A stretch of 64,000 nt of DNA from Diphasiastrum complanatum (taxonomy: Eukaryota; Streptophyta; Lycopodiopsida; Lycopodiales; Lycopodiaceae), in contig CM055093.1 of NCBI GenBank assembly GCA_029204225.1, positions 5,748,933-5,812,932 on the forward strand. Direction: 5' to 3'. Within the stretch, counting starts at the first letter, position 1; each line of letters starts with the position of its first letter. Below are positions 55,056 to 64,000 of the stretch, piece by piece. The position numbers and the translations under genes were made by a program. The notes under the pieces were generated by a model. The model searched no databases. It saw nothing but the letters and a program-made list of their open reading frames with translations, and had not been told where the DNA came from.

Positions 55056-55822
55056 AATTTACTCGCAGAATGTCAAAACCCCATAGTTGCACGTTCCGGA
55101 ACAGAACATGATCCGTTCCAGAAGCTGGCCAATTTTGTTTTAAATACGTATTATTTTAACATAGAAAAAAAATGTTATACAGTTGAAAGTCTGTATGAAC
55201 AAACTTCATTTCTCCATGGAAATTAGCCTATGAACACAATTTCTAAAAGCTTCCAAACCTCTTCACCCCACAATTCCTCATAACTTTTGTAGGGACTGTT
55301 GCCTACATTAGCAAACCAAATAGCTAGAATCAATTTCTTTTGAGATAAAATCTCAATTTTGTGAAGAATGAAAAGCCATCAACTTGTCTATAGGGGTTGA
55401 TGAGGAAAATCATCTTGCTTGTGCATTTACAAGTTGTAAATATCATTCTCTAGCATGTACAAACTCGAGCTACATGACATGCACAATGTCTAGATGGTCA
55501 TATTCACTTTGTTCCATTGTATATATCAAAGGTGTGTAAATTGAGCACATGAACTTGTAGATTAGGGCGAGTTTGAGTTAGGTAGATCTAGATTTGTAGG
55601 CATGCATAAAAGTAGATGACATGCAAAGTCAGTTAGAGTGCATGCATGCAACATGCAAGTAAGTATACATGTTTTACACATGTCCAATTCATCTAGGGAA
55701 GTCACATGCAAGACATGCAAATATACTACTGGACACATGCATGTAGTTTTGTACATATATAGTTGAGAAATTGACATTTGGACAAAGTAGGTAGAAGTTA
55801 GGTGCAATTTCAGCATGCAAGC
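55056..55822. other. No gene recognised
   Basis: AT-rich. Many ACATGCA/TGCATGT words between 55600 and 55760. No reading frame supported. Confidence 0.35.
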
Positions 55823-56257
55823 TGTTAGGTGTCAATGTGGTAATAGTTTACACCTGATTAGGTGTAGGATATGCATTGAATGCAAGGAGTACCACGAATT
55901 TTGGCTCTCCTATATATGTACATATCATTCTCACTCATCTCTAATGAAGAATCAAGCTTTGGTAATGTCATAATGTCAAAATTGGATCTCATGCTATTTT
56001 GCTTGTTTTTATATTCTCTCTCTAACTCGAGATTGTTGTCTTCTTCATACATTATTTTGCTTATGTATTCTCTCTATTTGTGAGGAATTAGTATTGCTTT
56101 GATCTGTATCATTCTAGATTGTGCTCTAGCCTCAGATTTGTTGGTAGATTGCAGGATTGCTCTACAGGTGATCTGTGTGCCACGACAAAGCATGGTAAAG
56201 ATCATTCACACATTTCTTGTGGTTTCCCACACGTGTGAATTTGCTGGATTTTTCACA
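55823..56257 (+). mobile_element. Copia-type LTR followed by primer site
   Basis: Starts TGTTAGGTGTC (start tentative) and ends TTTTTCACA directly before TGGTATCAGAGCC at 56258-56270, a perfect tRNA-Met-type primer site. Contains TATATATG near 55912. The internal region that follows (56271-56864) is cut by the next Copia LTR. Confidence 0.65.
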
Positions 56258-56270
56258 TGGTATCAGAGCC
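56258..56270 (+). other. Primer-binding site, perfect match
   Basis: TGGTATCAGAGCC. Confidence 0.85.
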
Positions 56271-56864
56271 ATACCATGCTTTGAATGCTACTAACATCAG
56301 GTGTATGAAGATTTTTCTGTCAATTCAAGCTAGGAAGCTGTTTAGCACTTTTCTACTATCTATTCTCGAACAGTTTTTTGGTAAATGAGATTAGAACTGA
56401 TATTTTCAGTCCAGAACAGAGGATGTACGGAATTCTAACTTTTCACACGTGTGAAAACCAGAATACATCATTTGACTCTATCTCCTCTATGTTGGATCCA
56501 AAGAAACTGACATTATAGCTTGTTGGAAACTAGAAGAGCCCTCTTTCCAGTGCAATTGGTTTCAATTCATTCTGATGATCCTAGTAGGAGTTATAAGCTC
56601 TTAAAGGAGGGTAGGGAGAGACCCAAAACCCAAGTGGACACTTTTTGAATTGATTATATTGCATGCATGATTCATTATTCACAGGTTTTTAGTACTCAAT
56701 CAAAGATAGAATTGGATAAGACAAGTTTTTGTTGTCATAGTCACATCATTTCACACAAAGGGTTGTGTTTTGAGTTGAATGTGTGTTTCTAGAGTGTTTT
56801 TCATTCATTTGAAACTCATGAGAAAATTTGACATCAAAACTGTAAGTGCTTCATCAGTAGATAG
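56271..56864 (+). other. Leader of the interrupted Copia-type element; no gene
   Basis: Non-coding sequence downstream of the primer site; no Gag frame before the next LTR begins. Confidence 0.4.
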
Positions 56865-57651
56865 TGTCATAAATGGTGAACTCCTGCAACTTTGTCGTAG
56901 CACGAACAAGACACGAAGGTCGAACAATTCGCAATAGTCAACATGACTTTGACTCGAAGCATGAACGAGAATAATTCGTGATAGTCAACGTGTCTTTGAC
57001 TCGAAGCACGAACGATTCGCGAATCAATCACGAATCGCAAACACCCCTCCAGGACCGCAAAGCCGAAAAAGGGACGCGAAACAAAAACTACGAAAAGAAC
57101 AAAAGCAAACAGGAGATTACGAAACAGACGAAGGAAAATCTTTTGCGCTGCCAGCTGGCAGCTCAACGGGCTTCACACCCAGCTGAAACGAGTAGCAACG
57201 ACACAGACTAACTAACTAGTTGATTAGCGTTATCTTGTAAACTCCACATAGTGGAGGTATAAACGATCCTCTCTGGATCAAAAAGTTAGAGGTGAATACA
57301 TAAGTGAACACAGAGATCTGTAAGACACACAGAGAGACGTAGCGAACAGAGTAAGAAAGAAAAGACACCATAGTTGTGCATGAAAGTTTGCCAACGAGCA
57401 GAACACAGCGAAAGAGTAGAATGTCATTCCAACTAAAAATGATAATTCAGTCACTCTATTTTTGTGCATCTCGTCTTGTGCAGTGGATCATGATTGCTAG
57501 AATAGAATATGTTCTGTGATGCGTAGTCGAGTGTCTGGGATTCTGTAAGGGCTTCCGCACTAAAGAAAATAAAGGACAATAAATTGTTCGCGATAAAGAA
57601 GACGAAGTGAGGACGAACACGAATCAGTCCCACGCACGCGCTTCCACGACA
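56865..57651 (+). repeat. 5' LTR of the + strand Copia element (787 bp)
   Basis: Starts TGTCATAAATGG and ends CACGACA (TG...CA) right before the primer site. Related partial LTRs are at 54519-54822 (+) and 53635-53892 (-). Confidence 0.82.
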
Positions 57652-57664
57652 TGGTATCAGAGCC
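57652..57664 (+). other. Primer-binding site of the + strand Copia element
   Basis: TGGTATCAGAGCC, a perfect tRNA-Met-type site. Confidence 0.9.
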
Positions 57665-57796
57665 AAGTTGTCACTACTGATATCCCAGCAGTGATTCTTC
57701 CAGACAACATAATATGGCTACGACAATCCAAACCAGAGTAGCATTAGTCTCAATGGCACAAATTACAGAATCTAGAAATTCAAAATTAAAACACTC

Positions 57797-60700
57797 ATGA
57801 AGGGCGAAGGCATCTGGTCGGTGACCGAGCTCTCAGAGGTGCAGCCCCCAGAGGGAGACCCGAGGAGAGTTGAATGGATCAGAAAGGTTGAGCGTGCAAT
57901 GGCAATCATCGTTTTGTCCATAAATGAAGATCTACTCATGCAGATTGAAGACTGCGAAAGCAGCCATGCAGCATGGGAAAGATTAAAGCTAAAGTATGAA
58001 GTGAGGACTGCAGCTTCAGTCATGCACCTTCACAATCAACTGCAATCAATACGGTGGAATGGCAAACAGTTCGATCAGCACGTTGAGAAGATCAGAACGA
58101 TCTTTGCTCAACTCGCTGCATCAAGACAAGAGCACCAGGTCCTAGAACCACAGCAGCTGATGTACTTCATGAAATCTCTACTGACGTCCTATCAGCCACT
58201 GAGAATGCTCATATTGAGTCTACCAGATATGACATTTGACAAAGCAGTCAGTCTTGTCACTGATGAGAGACTGATGAGAGACGAAGGAGAGGGAAGCAGT
58301 GATCAAGAAAAGGCTCTCTTCACGAAAGGCAAGAAGAAGAACAAAAGCAAGCCAAGATTTGAGAAGACGAAGTCCTCGAATCAACAATCTTCTTCTTGCG
58401 ATCACTGCCACAAACCAGGCCATACAGCCAACAAATGCTGGTTCAATCTAGCAATACCTTACATGCACTGCAAGAAAAAAGGGCATTCTGCATACGACTG
58501 CAGATTCAACCCAAAAAGAAAAAACAAAGCTGAAAAGGCAAACATTGCAGAATCATCTAAAGATGCAGAAAGAGGTGATGAAGCTTTCATGATACTCGAC
58601 GAAGCTTCGACAAGCTACTCCGAACATGACTACGATGTGGTCATCGATTCAGGAGCAACATCTCACATAACCTGCAACAAGAAGATCTTGATCAACTTTC
58701 GCGAACTAAAAAATGACGAAGCGGTGATTCTAGGCGATGGAAGCAGACATGATGTCAAAGGCATCGACTCTCTAGAGCTACAAACACTGTCAGGCCAAGT
58801 AGAGCTGCCAGGAGCACTCTATGTGCCCTCACTCAGAAAAGATCTGCTATCTGCCTCCAAGATAGCAAATCTAGGCATTTGAGTTTTGTTTGATGGCAAC
58901 ACTTGTTGTATGATCGAGAAGTCGATAAACAAGTTGCTGACGATCGGATGCAGAGAAGGAAACCTCTACCAGGCCAAAATAATCAGCAACTCTGATAGCA
59001 TATTAAATGCTTCAGAAAATGAAGATCAGCTCTGGCATAGGAGATTGTATCATCTGAACATACGGAGCTCGTACGACATGAGCACAAAGGACATTGTCAC
59101 AGGTCTCAAAATATCAAGGCTTGAGACTGAGTTCTGTGAAGCTTGTCAAAAAGGCAAGCAACATCGGAGTCCATTTACACACGAAGGAAGAAGAGCCAAG
59201 GAAGTTCTTGAGCTTGTCCACTCTAATGTGTGTGGACCGATGAAAACAGATTCGCTCTCAAGTTCGAAATATTTTCTAATGTTCATAGATGATTACAGTC
59301 GAATGACCACGATCTACTACTTGAAGAAGAAATCCGAAGTATTTGATTCTTTCAAGAAGTTCGTGGCATTCGCAAAGTGACACACCTCGAAGAAGATACA
59401 GAACCTTAGATCTGACAATGGAGGTGAATACAAAAGCATAGAATTCTCAAGATTCTGCGAAGAACAGGGGATCGAACACCAGTTCACTCCTGCATACACA
59501 CCAGAATACAACGGTGTGACATCAAGAAAAAACAGAACGCTAGTCGAAGGAGCCAGATGCATGATGGCACAGGCTCAATTGCCAGGCCAATTCCGGGTCG
59601 AAGTAATAGCTGCAGCAGTACATCTACAGAACAGATCAACAACGACAAAGCTGGAGAACGAAACATCGTACGAGATGTGGACAGGCAGAAAGCCTGATCT
59701 GTCATACGCACGAGTGTTTGGATGTGCAGCATACAAGCACATTTCAAAAGAAAAGAGAAGCAAGCTCAAATCTGAGCAAACAATCATGGTCGGCTACTCG
59801 AACGGAACACATATGTACAGACTCTACGATCCAACCACGAAGAAGGTTGTTTCGAACAGAGATGTGAAGTTCAACGAGTCCACATTCCCTGGACTGAAAG
59901 ACGAAAGAGGCCATGAGATCTTCACACTGCTGCCTATTCAAGAGGGAGATCGAGGACAGTCATCAAATCAGCATGCAGGACCCCATACTCCAGAGCAGCA
60001 GGAAGCAAAGGATCAATCCCACGAACAAGAAATGTTCGAGCAGTGACGAAACGAACCTCGAAGGTCAACAAGACAAAGAAGACCTCCAGACCGCTATTCT
60101 GACAATCGTCAATGGAGCGAAGACATGCAGTTCGAGTACTGCAGCTTCACAGAAGAGCCAACTACATACCAAGAAACTATCCAGAGTCCAGAGGGAGAAT
60201 TCTGGAAACAGGCAATGTTAGAAGAGATGGAGTCGATGAGGCGAAACGAGGCATGGACATTAGAGCCACTGCCAGAAAACAGAAAAGTAGTTGACTACAA
60301 ATGGGTGTACAAGAAGAAGCTGAAATCAGATGGCTCCATTGGCCACTACAAAGCAAGGCTTGTCACGAAGGGCTACATGCAGAGATATGGTGTTGACTAT
60401 TTTGACACATATTCGCCCATGGTCAAGATGACAAGCATAAGGCTGCTCCTTGCATACGCCACACAGTACAATCTGAAAATTCACCAGATTGATGTGAAAA
60501 CAGTCTTTCTCCATGGAGATCTAGAGGAGAAAATTTTCATGAAGCAACCTGAAGGCTATGAAGACCCTGACAACAGATAATATGTCTGTCGATTGCAAAG
60601 ATGCATCTACGGTCTAAAACAGGCATCACGAGCCTAGTACAGAAAACTTGATGGTCTTCTAAAGTCTCTAGACTTCAATCCTACTCAACCAGACTGTAAT

Positions 60701-60950
60701 GTCTAGATCAAAAGAGTAGGAAAGGATTTTGTGATACTGACCATTTTCATGGATGATTCGCTGATGATAGAAAATTCCTTGATGTTAATCAAGGACACGA
60801 AGAGTCAGATTTTTGAAAACTATGAGATCACAGATCTTGGAGAAGCAACAAAATGCCTAGGGCTGGAGATCAGAAGAGATCAAACAAATGGCGAAATGCA
60901 CTTAAGTCAGTCAGAATACGCCAGAAAAGTGTTGAAGCAGTACCACATGA
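57797..60950 (+). pseudogene. Copia Gag-Pol polyprotein with six nonsense codons
   Basis: Gag: EGDPRRVEWIRKVERAMAII, CESSHAAWERLKLKYEVRTA, knuckle CDHCHKPGHTANKC, and a second knuckle that has lost its first Cys (YMHCKKKGHSAYDC). Protease: intact VIDSGATSHITC (about 58641-58676) and ALYVPSLRKDLLSASKIANL. Integrase: WHRRLYHLN and CEACQKGKQHRSPF (HHCC), FIDDYSR, LRSDNGGEYKS, but the catalytic Glu motif AERKNR reads TSRKNR. RT: VVDYKWVYKKKLKSDGSIGH, IHQIDVKTVFLHGDLEEK, YGLKQASRA, and a catalytic box FMDDS instead of YVDD. Stops are TGA 58880, TGA 59378, TGA 60044, TAA 60578, TAG 60635 and TAG 60704. The start at 57797 is ATG, but the frame is open a little upstream. Confidence 0.93.
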
Positions 60951-60954
60951 TCCA

Positions 60955-62114
60955 CCTTCCTGATCATTACCATAGCTCCATTGCTCAACACTTCCGTAAG
61001 GTTCTGGTTCCATCAAATTGGCAGGAGGAGCGGAGTGTTTTGGTGGGGCAGGCAAAGCTAGACGATTCGGGTATCCAAGAGTAGATTGTCGTAGTCTTGC
61101 TGCTGGATTGCCTCCATAATGTGGATTTTGATATCCCATCTGGGCATACCGTTGCTGAATTATCCGAGGGTTGAAGTTGCAAAAGGCAGTCTCATGGTCA
61201 GGTGAATTACACAGATGGCAAACACTGATTTCCATTCATTTTTTCAATTGAGGACACTTGTTCATTGTGTGATTTCCTGTACAAATAGAACACCAGACAT
61301 TTTCCCTGATAGGAAAAGTCTTTGCAAACTTCTCAGGTTCCTTGTTCGCTTCTCCGTGGAAATTTTCCAATGCTTTGATCTTCTCATCAAATTGCAACTG
61401 CAACTTTTCCATCTGTTTCTGCTGGGTCTTCCCAAGTTTCTCGAACTCATTGAGCATCATTTCTGCAGTAGCATTGGCATTCGTTGATGCAATAGTGGTG
61501 GACGTCATAGTAGTCTGCCCTGCTGTATAAGGCAACATACTGACATTCGGCTTATCATCTGAATCTTCATCCTCCTCCCGAATTACATCGTCCATCGCAT
61601 TTTGCAAAAGTGCATATTCATTATGGCATTTCAGTTCACGTTTGATCCGTTTAGGCAGACCTGACAAAAATCACATAATCATGGCATTTTTATTAATCAG
61701 CTCAGACTCACATTCAGATCTAAGACGTTTCACCCTTTTGATGTAATCTCGAACCATTTCTCGCTTTCCCGTTTTAATTTTACTTAAAAGTAGGAAAGGG
61801 TCTTCCATAAACTTTCGCGGTTTGAACCGTGTGATAAGGGCTCGTTTAACAACCTCCCAATTTGTAGGCTCAGTTTCATCTTGGTTATAGTACCAATCTT
61901 GTGCTGCATCTCTTAAGGCCATAGGAAACAGCTTAAGTTTATCTTGAGGATAGATCTCACCATAGACCTCACAGGATTCAGCATAGATCTGAAGAAATCT
62001 AACTGGATCTGTTAATCCATTATATTTGGGAAGATCCAATCGGGGTGCTCTTCTAACAATAATTGGATTAACCTCTTGTGGAGCACCTCCAGGAGCAGCT
62101 CCAAGGGCAGCCAT
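60955..62114 (-). pseudogene. Gypsy gag with two zinc knuckles, minus strand
   Basis: ATG 62114 starts MAALGAAPGGAPQEVNPIIV. The retrotransposon Gag domain follows (APRLDLPKYNGLTDPVRFLQ, DAAQDWYYNQDETEPTNWEV, RALITRFKPRKFMEDPFLLL, VRDYIKRVKRLRSE), then TGA at 61668-61670 where Trp is expected (MIM-stop-FLSGLPKRIK). A coiled coil (EFEKLGKTQQKQMEKLQLQF) precedes the knuckles CSICTGNHTMNKC and, after TGA at 61236-61238, CHLCNSPDHETAFC. The frame is otherwise continuous to about 60960, where + strand Copia begins. Protease and pol are absent. It is the same family as the gag at 13588-14810. Confidence 0.9.
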
Positions 62115-63307
62115 CTTACAAACTTAGATCAAATCGATAATGTGATTGGATATAGATATATCTCAGATTAGATCTGCTAGCTCTATTCCACTTTTCAAGA
62201 ATTTGATTCTATATGATGAAAAACTACCCAAAATTCGATCAATCGATACTTCTCAAAAATGATAAATCTCTCAGAGTCTAATTCAAAATATATCAGATTT
62301 GATCCAAATTTTGACAGAGACTTGATCTGGAAAATCATAAACTAAAAATAGGTCTGGCGAAGGTTCTCTAGGCGAAGGTTGTCTCTGCGAAGGTTCAACA
62401 GTGCTAGTTTGGGATAAAAACTCTCTGAACACTTTTTTGGCAATTTCTTGGGAAATAACCTTCGCCGACTTCTCAGATGGAAGGTCTGACACATATAAAA
62501 TTATGGACAACCGGACGAAGGTTTCTGACACAAGAAAACACAGTTTTTGTAATCTTACGAGGGTAAAAATCAAGATTTTTTGTGATTTGATCAAGATTAA
62601 TCTTCGCCGAACTCAAAGATAGTAGTTTACTATAAATAGAATATTTTGGAAAGTCGACGAAGGTACTGGCGAATGATCAAGAGTAATACTGGCAATTTTG
62701 CAAAAAAGTGACATTTTTGGCAAAAATATGACAATATGAAAACTGATCCTCTGAAAACCTTTCTATTTTTGGTAGTATTCTTCGCCGACCTGGCTGTAGA
62801 TAGATCTGACTCACATCTAAGCATAGTGAATTGGGCGAAGGTTCTTTTTCTGTATTGTTTAGGATTTTAATAATTTTTGGTGTTTTTTGGTGGTTTTTCT
62901 GATGTTTCTAGAAATCTGCTGGGAATTAATCTTCGCCCTTCAAACTGAAGGTTTTGTAAACAAAACCGAAGGTGTTTGCAACTCGGCGAGGTTTCCTTAA
63001 AGAGTAAAAAGTTCTGAGCTCTGATGACGCTTTTGGCCTCTTTTTGACCAAATTTGACAGATTGACCGATTTTTGTTATTTTCTCTGATATCTCAGATCC
63101 AAATGAATCTTAAGATTGGTGCTCTGAATAGCTTTCCCTATTTAATAATCAGATTAGATTTCAAACAAGCAAATCCACTCAAATCTAGCAAAATCAATCC
63201 CAAACTAACCCTATAATGCAGTTTTAACACTATTCATGCCACAACAAGATGCCTAATGCAAGCTAACCATCAACCAAAACATGCTGCAAACTGAAAAATT
63301 GGCGTAG
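62115..63307 (-). other. Leader of the minus-strand Gypsy element with repeated GGCGAAGG/CCTTCGCC words
   Basis: No reading frame. About ten occurrences of GGCGAAGG or its reverse complement CTTCGCC (some one base off) lie between 62355 and 62995 in both orientations. They could form stems or RNA-RNA contacts in the genomic RNA. Confidence 0.5.
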
Positions 63308-63329
63308 CTCCCCGACAACGATGCCAAAA
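63308..63329 (-). other. Gypsy primer-binding site
   Basis: Reverse complement reads TTTGGCATCGTTGTCGGGGA, close to the TGGCGCCGTTGNCGGGGA site found after the LTR of many plant Gypsy elements (Athila/Tat type). It lies next to the LTR end at 63331. Confidence 0.8.
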
Positions 63330-63330
63330 T

Positions 63331-64000
63331 TGTAGTGGGTTTCTTTCCTTGCCTAACCTGAATCCAAGATCGAGTCAATCTAGCATCAAAGAGACGGAGT
63401 TAGTTGTCATGCTAGGTTCGTTCCCATGAGAGCGATAGTATAGTTCAGATTTCAACATGAATGGAGGATCTAACACTAACATCCATTAACACTAAGCATT
63501 AACACTACATCCATTAACCCTAATCCAACAACAATGATAGAAACTTACTCTTTTCTCTCTCCCTTTATCTCTCACAAAAAACATAAGAAATAGCAATCCC
63601 ATTAATGATCAAATCCAACAATTAGCAAAAATCCAAAGAAAGCATGAGAAATGGAGGAGAAGAGAGGAAGAGCAAGGACATTCATAAATCCATTTCTAAA
63701 GAGAACCAATCTGCTTTATTGAAATGAGGAAATGAACATGAGGAACAACTCGAGTTGGTCCCTTTTATAGTAGAGAGGAGGACCCTGACCTCTGAATCCT
63801 ATTGGTCCAGTCTTGCCTCTCTTTTTATTCAAATTTAAAAAAGTGTGGGAACCATCAAAATTGGAGGGAAACCCAACTTAACTCAATAACTTGACATTTA
63901 GGCCCTGCGACATTAAAAGTCCCGCAAAAAGGCCTAAAGTCCTTTTATTAACATTCTAATTAATCAAATAACTATGTGGTCATCGGGTTGGACTTACACA
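63331..64000 (-). repeat. 5' LTR of the minus-strand Gypsy element (runs off the window)
   Basis: Reverse complement of 51826-52508; the window ends about 12 bases before the expected LTR terminus. Carries the same TATA and AATAAA-like elements. Confidence 0.9.

Larger units (their letters stand above)
56865..60950 (+). mobile_element. Ty1/Copia element, + strand, frame preserved, 3' truncated
   Basis: 5' LTR 56865-57651, primer site 57652-57664, then one continuous gag-pol frame from 57797 to about 60950, where it abuts minus-strand Gypsy gag in the middle of the RT-RNase H region. RNase H and the 3' LTR are missing. The frame has no indel over 3.1 kb, only six stop codons. Confidence 0.92.

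Overview
This is nuclear DNA of a land plant, dominated by decayed transposable elements, with only a few host-gene remnants. Plant-specific signs are a DYW-type pentatricopeptide repeat (PPR) gene, a phi-class glutathione S-transferase with the usual 49-nt second exon, and Copia and Gypsy elements with tRNA-Met-type primer sites. The nearly identical PPR repeats and the repeat-rich, long-intron style suggest a fern or another large-genome seed-free plant; that placement is inference. There is no bacterial gene organisation, rRNA cluster or CRISPR array.

Layout. 0-2.7 kb: first exon of a cyclase-associated protein gene (minus strand), followed in its presumed intron by an old Copia fragment. 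2.7-7.5 kb: Copia remnants, a primer-binding site and microsatellites. 7.5-12.0 kb: a Gag-protease element between a truncated 5' LTR and a complete 3' LTR, with no reverse transcriptase (RT). 12.0-16.2 kb: a decayed Gypsy gag and unassigned sequence. 16.9-17.7 kb: a truncated GSTF gene. 18.4-19.9 kb: the 5' half of a non-LTR retrotransposon. 20.2-22.8 kb: AT-rich microsatellites, a 21-bp minisatellite and an array of GC-centred hairpins. 22.9-25.65 kb: a broken multi-frame gene I cannot assign. 27.4-27.6 kb: a tandem tRNA-derived repeat. 30.2-31.7 kb: GA-rich DNA. 32.0-34.1 kb: a PPR-DYW pseudogene. 35.3-38.9 kb: a second, nearly full-length copy of the non-LTR retrotransposon, showing an RT and a C-terminal restriction-like endonuclease. 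39.1-41.7 kb: a direct duplication whose right copy has 29-bp inverted repeats. 43.7-48.5 kb: a 3'-truncated Copia on the minus strand. 49.9-52.5 kb: an unassigned coiled-coil reading frame with eight in-frame stops, then a polypurine tract and a Gypsy LTR. 52.5-64 kb: a roughly mirror-image arrangement of Copia and Gypsy pieces around a second family of hairpins.

How the parts relate. Nothing here looks like a working pathway. The recurring process is transposon insertion followed by decay: in the best-preserved frames, the stops I checked all lie one C-to-T or G-to-A change from CAA, CAG, CGA or TGG, as expected for deamination of methylated cytosine. The most unusual items are the plant non-LTR element with restriction-like endonuclease architecture, the unassigned 2.8-kb gene beside a hairpin array, and the coiled-coil frame beside the Gypsy LTR.
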